Made by a program: the position numbers and the translations under genes. From the NCBI RefSeq assembly GCF_003382275.1, contig NZ_QTJX01000001.1, forward strand, positions 868,001-932,000: DNA of 64,000 bases, written 5' to 3'. Shown here piece by piece: positions 46,698 through 56,255 of this stretch. The DNA comes from Flagellimonas nanhaiensis. GTDB taxonomy: Bacteria; Bacteroidota; Bacteroidia; Flavobacteriales; Flavobacteriaceae. The first letter of the stretch is position 1. Each line of letters starts with the position of its first letter. The notes beneath the pieces were generated by a model. The model was given only the letters and a program-made list of their open reading frames with translations. It ran no database searches and was not told where the DNA came from.

Positions 46698-48008
46698 ATG
46701 AAAAATTATTTCTTTACAATCTGTACTTTATTTTTTTCTGCTGCTATGTTCTCCCAAGCCGGACACATTATGCAAGGAGTAGGTTCCGTTAACATGTCCA
46801 TGGGTGGGGCCGCAACAGCGCAGCCTTTGGATATTTCCGGTGCACTCCATTGGAACCCAGCAACAATATCTGCCTTTGACGATAATATCATAAAGCTGGA
46901 TGTTGGACTTTTCTTTTCATCACCTGAACTAAGTTCAACGGTTCCAGAATTTGGTGGTGATGGTCAACCCACAGGGAACTTTTTTAGTGGGGTTACCGAA
47001 GATGACCGTGGGCTATCGCCGATGCCAGCACTTGCCATGGTTTGGAGCAAGCCAGATAGCAAACACACCTTTGGTGTTTCAGCTTTTGGCATCAGTGGAT
47101 TTGGAGTTACCTTCCCAGAGAGTACCACAAACCCAATTACAATGCCCCAAAGTATGGGAGGGTTTGGCAGGATAGAATCCAACTATATGCTACTTCAAGT
47201 AGGCTTTGTATGGGCATATGAGCTTTCGGATAAGTTTTCTATAGGATTGCAACCCACATTGGATTATGCCAGTTTGGAGTTGGAACCTAACCCAACGGCC
47301 AATCCCAATCAAGCTGGATATCCCACCGCCGACCAAGCTTCGGCTATTGGTTTTGGAGGACAGATAGGACTCTTTTATGATTCTGGTGCTGGATTTAAAG
47401 CCGGAGTTTCCTATAAAACCACCCAATATTTTGGAGATTTTGAACTGGAAAACACCTATCTGGATAATTCTGAAGGGACTAATGACTTCAACATGGATTA
47501 CCCCGCCATCTTATCGCTTGGATTGGGATATTCTCTAGGAAATATCGATTTGGCTGTGGATTATAGAATGGTCGACTATGAGAATACTGATGGTTTTTCT
47601 GAGGTTGGATGGACTCAAACCGCTTCCGTAGCAGGGTTTGGTTGGGAGAACATCAATATCATTTCCGCAGGTATCCAATATAAAGGAGTGGATAAATTCC
47701 CAATTAGGGTGGGATACACATACAGTTCAAATCCAATTAACAGTGATGTGGCCTTTTTCAATGTTCCAGCTACAGCTATTATAAAGAATGCATTCCAAGT
47801 TGGGTTTAGCTATGAAATAAGCGACAGGTTTACACTTGATGCCCTTTACCATTATGGTTCTAGTGGAGATGCTACTTCTGGACAGCTGTTGAATCCACAG
47901 TTTGCACAGAACTTTCCGCCCTATGGAGCCATTCCTGGTAGTGAAGTGTCTTATGATATGACCACATCCATGGTTGCCGTTGGAGCATCCTTGAAGCTTG
48001 GAAAATAG
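46698..48008 (+). CDS. OmpP1/FadL/TodX-family outer-membrane transporter
   Basis: 436 residues with a signal peptide (FTICTLFFSAAMFSQ). The N-terminal hatch motif GHIMQGVGSVNMSMGGAATAQPLDISGALHWNPAT (the NPA element of FadL) is followed by beta-barrel strands (KFSIGLQPTLDYASLELEPNP, FGGQIGLFYDSGAGFKAGVSYKT) up to the C-terminal GASLKLGK. Such porins take up hydrophobic compounds such as fatty acids or aromatics. It is monocistronic, with an elaborate upstream control region. Confidence 0.92.
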   Translation: MKNYFFTICTLFFSAAMFSQAGHIMQGVGSVNMSMGGAATAQPLDISGALHWNPATISAFDDNIIKLDVGLFFSSPELSSTVPEFGGDGQPTGNFFSGVTEDDRGLSPMPALAMVWSKPDSKHTFGVSAFGISGFGVTFPESTTNPITMPQSMGGFGRIESNYMLLQVGFVWAYELSDKFSIGLQPTLDYASLELEPNPTANPNQAGYPTADQASAIGFGGQIGLFYDSGAGFKAGVSYKTTQYFGDFELENTYLDNSEGTNDFNMDYPAILSLGLGYSLGNIDLAVDYRMVDYENTDGFSEVGWTQTASVAGFGWENINIISAGIQYKGVDKFPIRVGYTYSSNPINSDVAFFNVPATAIIKNAFQVGFSYEISDRFTLDALYHYGSSGDATSGQLLNPQFAQNFPPYGAIPGSEVSYDMTTSMVAVGASLKLGK

Positions 48009-48094
48009 CCATTAGTTACAAATCGTTCAAACAAGGGAAAGCGTTGACATTGGTCAGCGCTTTTTTTATACCTTGAAACTCAAAACCAGATATC

Positions 48095-48673
48095 TTGGAA
48101 GCGAGGGCAAAGCTCATAAACCATTTGAAAGAAGTAGTAACCTTAACACCATTGGAAGAAGAGCAGATATTGGAAAGCTTCCAAGAGCGACAGCTAGTGA
48201 AAAAAGAGGTGTTGTTGCAGGCTGGGGAGGTGTCTTCCCATATGCGATTCATTGCAGGAGGTTGTCTAAGGGCCTATTATTTGGATGAAGAAGCCAAGGA
48301 GCATATTGTCCAGTTTGGCATAGAAGGCTGGTGGGTAAACGATTTGTACAGCTATCTCACACAGACTCCGGCCAAACAATTTGTTCAGGCCTTGGAACCT
48401 ACCACAGTAGTGCAGATTCATCGGGATTCCCTAAATGATTTGTTCAATAAGGTTCCACAGATAGAACGTTTTTTTAGGATAAAATACGAATCAGCCTATA
48501 CCGCTTTGCAAGACAGGACACTCAATTCTATGAGTAGAACAGCAGAAGAACGGTATTTGGATTTTCGGTCAAAATACAGGGATATTGAGCAACGGGTTCC
48601 ACAATACATGGTTGCTTCCTATTTGGGTATTACACCCGAGTTTTTGAGTTTCCTGAGAAAGAACCTAAAATAG
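48095..48673 (+). CDS. Crp/Fnr-family transcriptional regulator
   Basis: 192 residues starting at TTG (48095); an in-frame stop lies eight codons upstream and no ATG fits before the domain. The cyclic-nucleotide-binding-like beta roll (about 20-125) includes VKKEVLLQAGEVSSHMRFIAGGCLRAYYLDEEAKEHIVQFGIEGWWVNDLYSYLTQ. A compact helix-turn-helix follows (about 160-192, VASYLGITPEFLSFLRKNL). There are no Fnr-type cysteines. Head gene of the plus-strand run 48095-51030. Confidence 0.9.
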   Translation: MEARAKLINHLKEVVTLTPLEEEQILESFQERQLVKKEVLLQAGEVSSHMRFIAGGCLRAYYLDEEAKEHIVQFGIEGWWVNDLYSYLTQTPAKQFVQALEPTTVVQIHRDSLNDLFNKVPQIERFFRIKYESAYTALQDRTLNSMSRTAEERYLDFRSKYRDIEQRVPQYMVASYLGITPEFLSFLRKNLK

Positions 48674-48806
48674 GCTACTTTCTTAAGATAGCTTAAGTCC
48701 AATCTTAAATTCCAGAAATATCTTTGTGCCATTCAAATAGGAGTTGGACAAATGAAGTGGTCATGTGGCAGGTGGAAATTGTCCTCTCCTTGATAATATT
48801 TTTAAT

Positions 48807-49523
48807 ATGAATCAGCAGATAGTGGACAACCTTTTTGGGTTTTGGGAAGAGATTGCGGACAGTGGTGGTTTTCTGGGTAGGGAATCAGATTTTAAATTCT
48901 CCAAACCCAGCGGGGATTCTTGGCCCAGTAAAGTGTTTGAAGTATCATCAGAAACGGATTTGACCAAGTTAAAAGAAGGAATCAAAAATGGAACATTCCC
49001 AAACTCCATTGGTGTTCATGGGGGTGGAATCCCTGAACAAGGCTTGAAAGATTCAGGGTTTACCAAGACTTCTTCAATCAATGCAATGGCATTTGAAGAT
49101 GTGGATGGCTGGAACGGCAACTCAGAAGACTTTGGGATTGTTCCCGTAGATTCCGTTGAAAAATCCAAAGTCTTTGCAAGAGTAGCATCTAGATCATTTG
49201 GCTGTGAGGTCATGGAAGCCACGGTGTCCTCATTATACGGCCATCCATCATTCTCACTTTTTTTGGGAAAGCACGGAGATGACTATGCCAGTTGTGGAAT
49301 CCATTTTTTGGATAGGAACGGGATATCTGGATTACACATGATCGGGACACTTTCCGAGTATAGGGGATTTGGATTAGGCAAAAAGATGACCCTATTTTTG
49401 ATGAGACAGGCCAAAATAAATAATAGCCCGAGAATCTATTTGGTTGCATCAAAGGCAGGGGAGAGGATATATACCAAATTGGGATTCAAGGTTTTTGGCA
49501 CCTTGGAAAGTTATTCATTGTAA
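48807..49523 (+). CDS. GNAT-family N-acetyltransferase
   Basis: 238 residues from ATG 48807 (MNQQIVDNLFGFWEE). The C-terminal 90 residues hold the GNAT core, with acetyl-CoA motif IGTLSEYRGFGLGKKMTLFLMRQA and the tail IYLVASKAGERIYTKLGFKVFGTLESY. The N-terminal half is a divergent, related domain (TKLKEGIKNGTFPNSIGVHG). Substrate unknown. Downstream of the Crp-like gene. Confidence 0.88.
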   Translation: MNQQIVDNLFGFWEEIADSGGFLGRESDFKFSKPSGDSWPSKVFEVSSETDLTKLKEGIKNGTFPNSIGVHGGGIPEQGLKDSGFTKTSSINAMAFEDVDGWNGNSEDFGIVPVDSVEKSKVFARVASRSFGCEVMEATVSSLYGHPSFSLFLGKHGDDYASCGIHFLDRNGISGLHMIGTLSEYRGFGLGKKMTLFLMRQAKINNSPRIYLVASKAGERIYTKLGFKVFGTLESYSL

Positions 49524-49554
49524 GATTTCAAAATAGCAAATAGAAACAATCACT

Positions 49555-49860
49555 ATGCATGCTATCATTTATAAGTTTGATGTAAAAAAAGGTCGTGTGG
49601 AGGAGTTCAAGATGGCCTGGAAAAAGCTTACCGGGGCCTATCTGGAATTTTCCGGAAGCATGGGATCAAGATTGCACTCCGATGAGAATGGTACTTTTAT
49701 AGCCTATGCCCTTTGGCCAAACCCACAAATTCTTTCCGAAGCAAATCAAAAGTTGCCCGAGACCAAGGAATATTTAAGGGATGAGTTGAGGGCCACTTGT
49801 ATTTCTGTCCAAGTGCTTCACAAATTGGATGTTGTAGAAGATTTGATCTCAATTACTTAA
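49555..49860 (+). CDS. Antibiotic-biosynthesis monooxygenase (ABM)-like protein
   Basis: 101 residues. HAIIYKFDVKKGRVEEFKMAWKKLTGAYLEFSGSMGSRLHSDENGTFIAYALWPNPQILSEA matches the dimeric alpha+beta barrel ABM fold: a strand, a helix and a second strand with an aromatic A-L-W. Members are small cofactor-less oxygenases or regulators. It starts 31 bp after the GNAT gene. Confidence 0.8.
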   Translation: MHAIIYKFDVKKGRVEEFKMAWKKLTGAYLEFSGSMGSRLHSDENGTFIAYALWPNPQILSEANQKLPETKEYLRDELRATCISVQVLHKLDVVEDLISIT

Positions 49861-49922
49861 GATACCTTAATTTTTTTCTGGTTCCTTGCTCCTAGCTTTG
49901 TCCATGATTAATAGAATCAAAA

Positions 49923-50372
49923 ATGAATCAGGGAATCAATATTTTTTTGGCCGTAATAGGAGGTGTTTTTCTTGCCATGCAAGGAGGCCTTAATGCCCAA
50001 CTGGGAATGCATCTAAAAAGTCCAGTCCTTGCCACTTTAGTTGCCTTTGTCTTTAGTTCGTTATTTGCTTTGGTAATAGTGGCATCAAGCCTAAAAGGAG
50101 GGGTGGACATAAGTTTGTTCAAGAGTGTACCTATCTACCTCTGGTTCTCTGGAGCTTTTTTTAGTGTGCTGGGAATATCACTTTACTATCATACAATTCC
50201 AAGACTGGGCATATCCACCATGATTTCTCTTGGACTTTTCGGACAATTGGTTTTTTCAACCGTTGCCGGTCACTTTGGATGGTTTGGCCTGCCCAAAGAA
50301 CCTTTTGAATTCAAAAGAATACTGGGCGTAACTGCAATGACCATTGGTATTTTATTGATCAACAAAAAATAA
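49923..50372 (+). CDS. DMT-superfamily small transporter (DUF606/YdcZ type)
   Basis: 149 residues with four to five membrane spans. IFLAVIGGVFLAMQGGLNAQLG and the central ISLYYHTIPRLGISTMISLGLFGQLVFSTVAGHFGWFG are typical of the half-size DMT members (YdcZ). These normally work as homo- or heterodimers; no second copy is adjacent. Substrate unknown. Confidence 0.88.
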   Translation: MNQGINIFLAVIGGVFLAMQGGLNAQLGMHLKSPVLATLVAFVFSSLFALVIVASSLKGGVDISLFKSVPIYLWFSGAFFSVLGISLYYHTIPRLGISTMISLGLFGQLVFSTVAGHFGWFGLPKEPFEFKRILGVTAMTIGILLINKK

Positions 50373-50400
50373 CCTTAAAGAATAATTTAAAAACATTGAG

Positions 50401-51030
50401 ATGGAGTTACTTGAAAATTTAAAATGGCGCTATGCCACCAAAAAGTTTGATTTTGGAAAAAAAGTTAATGATGAAGACCTTGAAAAATTAAAAGAAGCCA
50501 TTCAGTTGGCGGTGTCATCCTACGGACTTCAATTGTACAAGGTGCTTATAATTTCTGAGGAGAAACTAAAGGAGAAGCTCAGGACGGTTTCCTGGGACCA
50601 ATCACAAATTACGGATGCTTCACACCTTTTTGTGTTTTGCAACTATTCAGAACGGAATGACAAACATGTGGACGACTACATAAAGGCCGTTTCGGATATT
50701 CAGCAAACCCCTATGGAAAAGTTGGAGGGATATCAAAATCTCATTAAACAAAGCTTGGGCAGTAAAAATGATGATGAATGGCAAAGCTGGTCTCAGAAGC
50801 AAACTTATTTGGCTATGTCCAACCTCTTGACTGCATGCGCCGAGCTCAAAATAGATGCATGCCCAATTGAGGGGTTTGAATCAGAAAAATACAATGAAAT
50901 CTTAGGATTGGGGCAAAAGGGATTGAATGCTTGCGTAATTGTGCCCGTAGGTTATAGGTCCAATGATGATCATACCCAGTTTAGAAAAAAAGTGCGTAAA
51001 CCTATGGCAGAGCTCTTTGAGATGGTCTAA
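50401..51030 (+). CDS. NAD(P)H-dependent nitroreductase (NfsB-like)
   Basis: 209 residues. LKWRYATKKFDFGKKVNDEDLEKLKEAIQLAVSSYGLQLYKVLII is the FMN-binding nitroreductase N-terminus. SQKQTYLAMSNLLTACAELKIDACPIEGFESEKYNEILGL and ACVIVPVGYRSNDDHTQFRKKVRKP form the second half. It reduces nitro compounds, quinones or flavin-like substrates. Last gene of the Crp/GNAT/ABM/YdcZ run. Confidence 0.93.
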   Translation: MELLENLKWRYATKKFDFGKKVNDEDLEKLKEAIQLAVSSYGLQLYKVLIISEEKLKEKLRTVSWDQSQITDASHLFVFCNYSERNDKHVDDYIKAVSDIQQTPMEKLEGYQNLIKQSLGSKNDDEWQSWSQKQTYLAMSNLLTACAELKIDACPIEGFESEKYNEILGLGQKGLNACVIVPVGYRSNDDHTQFRKKVRKPMAELFEMV

Positions 51031-51062
51031 GGCCCAGAAGTGAAAAGGCATATTTGTAAGAA

Positions 51063-51119
51063 GCACCTGTCCTCGGACTTCGGGTCGATCGTACCATAAA
51101 AAGTCATGGGAACAGGTGC
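51063..51119. terminator. Hairpin between convergent nitroreductase and GH97 genes
   Basis: GCACCTGT (51063-51070) pairs with ACAGGTGC (51112-51119), and GACTT (51076-51080) with AAGTC (51101-51105) inside. There is no long T-run; it could be a terminator-like or protective 3' structure. Confidence 0.45.
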
Positions 51120-51139
51120 CTTAGGTTTATTTTATCGAG

Positions 51140-53272
51140 TCACTTTGCTTCATGAAGGCTAATGGCAAACCCACCTCCAGGAGCTAATTTTATGTTGAGT
51201 GAATCAGAGTTGGTCAGCTTCATTTCTTCAATTATATAATCCATGGGATTATTTTCCCAATCCGCATTTTCACCATCTCTGTAAATAGTGGCGTTGTAGG
51301 CTTTTCCTTCATCAAGGAAACTAAAATCTATGGTTTGATTTATTGAATTCTCATCGGTGATGCCTCCAATAAACCAGTTGCCGGTATTTCGCTCTTGACG
51401 AGCAATAGTGACAAATTCGCCCACTTCGCCATCCAGAACCTTGGTTTGTTGCCAATCTACCCCAACATCTTTGATGAACTGGAACATGGGATGAATTTTA
51501 CCATCTTTCATGTAGTGTTGGGGAAGGTCACAGGCCATTTGCAATGGGCTATAAATGACCACATACAAAGCCAATTGGTGCGCCAGGGTGGTATTGATTC
51601 TATTTCCGCTTTTATTTGGAATGTCGTCGAAGGTGATATTGAATGCCCCGGGAGTAAAATCTATAGGTCCACTCAACATTCTGGTAAATGCTACCGTAGG
51701 CAGATGGTTTGGAGGATTTCCTTCAATGGACCAAGCATTGAATTCCTGACCTCGTAACCCCTCTCTTGCAATGGCATTGGGATAGGTTCTTCGCTTGCCC
51801 GTTGCTTTGATGGGTTCATGGGCATTTACGGCAATTTTTTTCTTGGCAGCCTCTTCCAATACCTTATGATAATGTTTCACCATCCACTGTCCGTGGTGGT
51901 ATTCCCCATCGGGAATAATCTCACCCACGTATCCCGTCTTTACCGAATTAATTCCATTTTCCTTCATAAAGTTGAAGGCTTCGTCCATTTGCTTTTCATA
52001 GGTTCTAGGTGCGGCGGAGGTTTCATGGTGCATGATGAGCTCTACTCCCTTTTCCTTGGCGTAATTCAGTACTTCATCAAAATTGTAATCGGGGTAGGGG
52101 GTCATAAAATCAAAAATCCCTTCCCGATCTCCACTGAGCCATTGGTTCCAGCCAGTGTTCCACCCTTCCACCAACAATCCTTTCATGTCATTTTCTGCAG
52201 CGAAGTCGATATATCTTTTGGCATTTTCAGTAGTGGCCCCATGTTTTCTTGATGTGGCGCTCCCCTCGGTGTAGGTGGACATATCCTGGGTGGCTTCGTA
52301 ATCCCAAGTGGCCACGCCCAAGTGCATCTCCCACCAAATACCCACATATTTCCTTGGGGTGAAATAATCGGAAATATCACCTAGTTTATTAGGCTCATTA
52401 AGGTTTACAATCAGTTTTGATTCAATAAGATCACCGGCTTTTTCCGCTATTTGAATTGTACGCCAAGGCGTTTTAAATGGCAAACTGATCTTGGCTTTGG
52501 CTTCCAAATTGTCAGAACCTACCAATTCACTGACCATGGTCAGGTTATCCGCATCCACCTTTAGGGTCATTCCAGAATAATCTGTCAGGTCCGCTTCATG
52601 AAAACTAAGATATAGTCCGTCATCGGTTTTCATGGTTACCGGAGTGTTCACCGCATTTTCTGGAATATAGGTAGCACTAAGATTGGGGTGGTCTCTTTTG
52701 GAGAGGGCATCGATTTTGGTAAGCGAGCTTTCCGAATACAAATGCTCATAAATATCCCAGTCACCTGGAATCCACCAAACTTTGTGATCTCCGGTAAGTG
52801 CAAATTCCGTATGCTCATCAGTAATGGTCAATTCCTCCATGCCCTCTTGTTTTGGAAACTCATAACGGAACCCAATACCATCATCAAAAGCTCTAAAGTG
52901 GATATTGATTTTACGTCGAGACTCGGTTTGTTCTTCCAATTGCACAACGAGTTCTTTGTAATGATTCTCTACATTAAGCTGTTCCCCCCAGGGCATTTGC
53001 CATGTTTCATTGTATGATGCCGTATTGGAACCCACAATACCAAGATTGGATTTTAAGGGGGTATGATTTTTAAACTCGAACCCCAGATATGAGGTGTCAA
53101 TAACTATGTTATTGTTGTGCAATACCTTGTAAAAAGGTCGACCTTCCTCCGTTAGACCAAAGACAATCTGATTGGTTTGGTTTGGAGAGGAAACACTTAG
53201 TTCGGATTTTTTCTGATTGCACCCATAAAGCAGAATGAGAGCAAGAAACAACAGGCTGATTTTTTTATTCAT
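51140..53272 (-). CDS. Glycoside hydrolase family 97 (SusB-like alpha-glucosidase), lipoprotein
   Basis: 710 residues from ATG 53272 (MNKKISLLFLALILLYGC, lipobox YGC). An N-terminal beta-sandwich (about 25-270), the catalytic barrel (about 290-600) and a C-terminal beta domain. Family residues lie in LLVEGWNTGWNQW, ELIMHHETSAAP, AVNAHEPIKATGKRRTYPN and REGLRGQEFNAW, which carry the calcium and catalytic glutamates. The HHE glutamate and lack of an Asp nucleophile in NSVKTGYVGE point to the inverting (SusB-like) subgroup. It would act on alpha-glucans in the periplasm. No SusC/SusD is nearby. Confidence 0.93.
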   Translation of the reverse strand: MNKKISLLFLALILLYGCNQKKSELSVSSPNQTNQIVFGLTEEGRPFYKVLHNNNIVIDTSYLGFEFKNHTPLKSNLGIVGSNTASYNETWQMPWGEQLNVENHYKELVVQLEEQTESRRKINIHFRAFDDGIGFRYEFPKQEGMEELTITDEHTEFALTGDHKVWWIPGDWDIYEHLYSESSLTKIDALSKRDHPNLSATYIPENAVNTPVTMKTDDGLYLSFHEADLTDYSGMTLKVDADNLTMVSELVGSDNLEAKAKISLPFKTPWRTIQIAEKAGDLIESKLIVNLNEPNKLGDISDYFTPRKYVGIWWEMHLGVATWDYEATQDMSTYTEGSATSRKHGATTENAKRYIDFAAENDMKGLLVEGWNTGWNQWLSGDREGIFDFMTPYPDYNFDEVLNYAKEKGVELIMHHETSAAPRTYEKQMDEAFNFMKENGINSVKTGYVGEIIPDGEYHHGQWMVKHYHKVLEEAAKKKIAVNAHEPIKATGKRRTYPNAIAREGLRGQEFNAWSIEGNPPNHLPTVAFTRMLSGPIDFTPGAFNITFDDIPNKSGNRINTTLAHQLALYVVIYSPLQMACDLPQHYMKDGKIHPMFQFIKDVGVDWQQTKVLDGEVGEFVTIARQERNTGNWFIGGITDENSINQTIDFSFLDEGKAYNATIYRDGENADWENNPMDYIIEEMKLTNSDSLNIKLAPGGGFAISLHEAK

Positions 53273-53569
53273 TGTGATTGAGATTTTATTCAGTACAAGC
53301 TTTTGCAACGCAACCCAATCAAAACTTCAAGGTATTTCAAGATTTTGAACACCAGTCAGTTATCATTAAATCAAAAAGAGTAAAAATTTTGAGTTGTCCG
53401 CACATTAAAATTAACGCTTTTTATACCATAAATCAATGGGAATGATACGAATTGTACGATATCCAAAGAATAGTCCATAAGGCGATATTGGGCAATACGA
53501 AATCAGGATTCAAATTGCTCAATTTTAACCCAGACGGGAGAATATTTTTCTCCAGAAAAAGCGTGCGTA
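53273..53569. other. 297-bp intergenic region upstream of the GH97 gene
   Basis: AT-rich and without a credible gene; it must hold the GH97 promoter. Related segments TACGAATTGTACGATAT (53447-53463) and CGATATTGGGCAATACG could be operator-like, but I see no clear -33/-7 pair. Confidence 0.3.
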
Positions 53570-54643
53570 CTATTCTAGTTTGGCCATTAGCCCCCAGCCG
53601 TTTGCTTTGTCAATAACCACGCAGTGTATTTTGTTGATCCCTTTTTTGAGTGGCAGGTGTAATTTGTTGGTGTTAATACCCACATGTCCCATGTACTGCA
53701 CTCCCTTTGCCCTAAAGGAATTGTTCCCCTCAAAATATATCTTACCATTTAGGTAAACGATTATTTTATCACTGTAGTCAAATGAAAAAAGTCTAGTTTC
53801 GTCTTTGGCTATGTGTATGCTGGTAGAGGCCACAATATAGTCCTCTGCATTTTGTTCAAAGTTACCGGAAGAGGATTTTTTGACATATTTGGAAATTGGT
53901 AGGAGTCCCGATGCTTCAGTTTCAACTGTCATGTATTCCTCGTTTGAAAACTTCTCGAAATCTAGTTCTTCTGCATCATAGAGGGCGGATTTGGTGATTT
54001 CCCATTTTGTAATGGTGGATGGATCGGCCACAGATTTGCTATTTGATTCTATCTTATCCACAACATCCTTGGGTGTAACCCTAAAGTTGGAAAACCTGTT
54101 GGAGAATAAAGCAAAAAGTCCAATTTCTCCTATGTCATGTCCTGTTCTTAAGTTATCAACAGTTATTGCCTTCTGATTATTCACGAAAACCTCGGCACTA
54201 TTATTTTTAACTTCAATTCTGAGGGTATTCCACCCTTCATTTTTAAAAGTAAGCTGTGCTTGGTATTCACGAAATAACTGCCAGTTGGATTCATTATTGA
54301 AGATAGGGGTATACTGAACGGCGTCTACCTGACTGGATTTGTGCATTCTCAGATACACTTCTTCCATAGTGTCATGTTGTTTTCTAAAGGTGATGCCGGC
54401 AAAACTTCTAACGGAATTGGCATATATATCCACTTCAATCGTCCCGTTGGTAAGCTGTAGATTTTTTACTGTAGCTCTTCCACCTTTTAAAAGTAGCGTT
54501 TTCCTATTGTCAAAATTTTCAAAAAGAGCATCTTTTGGTACAATCCAATTGGAATCAAGCATATCAACTTTTACAGATGGGTTTTGTCCAAGGGCAAGTT
54601 GAAGGCTACATATTGCGATGGCTGCGGAAAGAATTTTTGTCAT
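53570..54643 (-). CDS. Secreted LamG/DUF1080-like protein
   Basis: 357 residues with a signal peptide (AAIAICSLQLALGQ). Residues about 30-190 form a concanavalin-A-like beta sandwich (GGRATVKNLQLTNGTIEVDIYANSVRSFAGITFRKQ; GWNTLRIEVKNNSAEVFVNNQKAI; IGLFALFSNRFSNFRV). The C-terminal part (about 230-357) looks like a second beta domain (IVYLNGKIYFEGNNSFRAKG...INKIHCVVIDKANGWGLMAKLE). Probably carbohydrate binding. It lies between an AraC gene and the GH97 gene on the same strand. Confidence 0.75.
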   Translation of the reverse strand: MTKILSAAIAICSLQLALGQNPSVKVDMLDSNWIVPKDALFENFDNRKTLLLKGGRATVKNLQLTNGTIEVDIYANSVRSFAGITFRKQHDTMEEVYLRMHKSSQVDAVQYTPIFNNESNWQLFREYQAQLTFKNEGWNTLRIEVKNNSAEVFVNNQKAITVDNLRTGHDIGEIGLFALFSNRFSNFRVTPKDVVDKIESNSKSVADPSTITKWEITKSALYDAEELDFEKFSNEEYMTVETEASGLLPISKYVKKSSSGNFEQNAEDYIVASTSIHIAKDETRLFSFDYSDKIIVYLNGKIYFEGNNSFRAKGVQYMGHVGINTNKLHLPLKKGINKIHCVVIDKANGWGLMAKLE

Positions 54644-54697
54644 GATTTTTTATTTCCAAATATCCGCGCTCTTCGGCAATGACACTATATCATTTTA

Positions 54698-55570
54698 CTA
54701 CTGAATACTATCATTTTGAGCGTTCTTTAGGTATGTGGCCGGACTAGTGCCTTCCATTTTTCTAAAAAATCTGGTCAAATTGTTGGGTTCACTGAAATTC
54801 AACTCGTGTGCTATTTCCGCTATGGTCTTATTGGAGTAGCGAAGCTCCGTCTTGACTTCTTGCAATAGTCTGTTGTTGATTATTTGTTTTGCGGTGTGCC
54901 CAGTATGGGCCTTTACCAACCTATTTAGTTTATGCCGGTCTGTCTGTAGTAAATCGCAATAGTCATTTACAGCATGTACTGTTCGGATGTTCAATTCAAG
55001 TAGTTCTTTGAATTTGTGAACCCTTGAATTGGATTGTGTGTCTGGTGAGATGTTATAGAATTTTGAATACAGCCGATTGAGTTTTGATAAGGAGAAATAC
55101 AAAAGCGAGCGTATGATGTGGGAACTATCATTTTGATAATTATTTATTTCGGATATTATCTCATTTAAAACGGATTGAACAATCTGGTAATCTTCACTTT
55201 TTAATCGTAAGTATTGTGGTTGTTGCGAGTTGTAAAAATATTGCATTCGATAAGCGAACATTTTGTCATCAAAGAAATCAGATAGGAAATCGTTCTGAAA
55301 TACAAGATGAAAACCTTTGACGCCATCTAGAGGAATCTTACATGATTTCTTTTGAAAAGGGCAGATGAAAAAAAAACTGTTCTCAGTTACTTCCAATAAC
55401 TGCCCGTTTAAATCTATGGTCCCGGAAGCATTTTGGAAGATCATGATTTCAAAAAAGTCGCACGTATGTGGATTAGGATCAAAAAAAACGTTTGGATTGT
55501 TCTCAAACGTGTGCAAATCCATCAGTAGTTCAAAACCGTACTTTCTTTTTTCAAAAATGAACTTTCTCAA
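54698..55570 (-). CDS. AraC-family transcriptional regulator
   Basis: 290 residues. A cupin-like N-terminal sensor (about 1-150, IMIFQNASGTIDLNGQLLEVTENSFFFICPFQ) and a C-terminal double helix-turn-helix (about 190-288: VNDYCDLLQTDRHKLNRLVKAHTGHTAKQIINNRLLQEVKTELRYSNKTIAEIAHELNFSEPNNLTRFFRKMEGTSPATYLK). It lies 54 bp ahead of the LamG-like gene and probably controls it and the GH97 gene in response to a sugar; this is inferred. Confidence 0.92.
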   Translation of the reverse strand: MRKFIFEKRKYGFELLMDLHTFENNPNVFFDPNPHTCDFFEIMIFQNASGTIDLNGQLLEVTENSFFFICPFQKKSCKIPLDGVKGFHLVFQNDFLSDFFDDKMFAYRMQYFYNSQQPQYLRLKSEDYQIVQSVLNEIISEINNYQNDSSHIIRSLLYFSLSKLNRLYSKFYNISPDTQSNSRVHKFKELLELNIRTVHAVNDYCDLLQTDRHKLNRLVKAHTGHTAKQIINNRLLQEVKTELRYSNKTIAEIAHELNFSEPNNLTRFFRKMEGTSPATYLKNAQNDSIQ

Positions 55571-55712
55571 TGTCTTATCTCGTTTGTTTTACTTTGTGGG
55601 TCACGTGTATAGGTAGTAACGAATTTCTGCTCACAAATCTTTCAAACCGCTACCCTCCAGACCAGCTTATCAGGTTAGTTAATTGTGTGCCTTGTTGTAC
55701 GGCTGGCTTTTA

Positions 55713-56255
55713 CTATTTGTTTTCTTTCCAAGATTTTTCCATTAATTCAAACCCGTAGTTCCAACCTTTTTCAGTTTCAGAAACAGTTCCTTCAGGAAGT
55801 TGTTTTAATTCTTCATGAATGCCTTCGCCTACTTGAATAAATGTCAATTGGCAGCCACCTTTTGTGTCAGCTTGAATTTCAACTGTAATAGTATCAATAA
55901 CAGGTGAGAAGTCTGGCATTCCACAGGTATATTTGAGTTTGTATGGACGTTTAACTTCTAAATATTTTCCTGTCATAACGAACTTTGTTCCATTCTCTTC
56001 TCTGGTTATTGTATACTGTCCTCCCACACGAAGGTCAATATCAAATTCAGTATCAGGCGTCCACCAGACAACCATATCCTTGGGATTTGTAAATGCGCTA
56101 TAAACCTTCTCAGGTTCAACGTCAAAATGTCTTTCTATTTTTAATTCTTTCATTTTACTTTCCTGGTGTTGCTGGGAACTCGATTTATTTGCTTTGTAAT
56201 TACAAGCCGAAAAGGTCAAAAGTACCAAACCTAAAAAACCAATTGTTCGTTTCAT
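55713..56255 (-). CDS. SRPBCC/AHSA1-domain protein with a lipoprotein signal
   Basis: 180 residues from ATG 56255 (MKRTIGFLGLVLLTFSAC, lipobox FSAC, Cys18). The AHSA1 domain begins at an internal Met35 (KMKELKIERHFDVEPEKVYSAFTNPKDMVVWWTPDTEFDIDLRVGGQY) and runs to ELMEKSW. Most AHSA1 relatives are cytoplasmic, so export of this one is unusual; translation from Met35 (56153) would give a cytosolic form. Function unknown. Confidence 0.8.
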   Translation of the reverse strand: MKRTIGFLGLVLLTFSACNYKANKSSSQQHQESKMKELKIERHFDVEPEKVYSAFTNPKDMVVWWTPDTEFDIDLRVGGQYTITREENGTKFVMTGKYLEVKRPYKLKYTCGMPDFSPVIDTITVEIQADTKGGCQLTFIQVGEGIHEELKQLPEGTVSETEKGWNYGFELMEKSWKENK

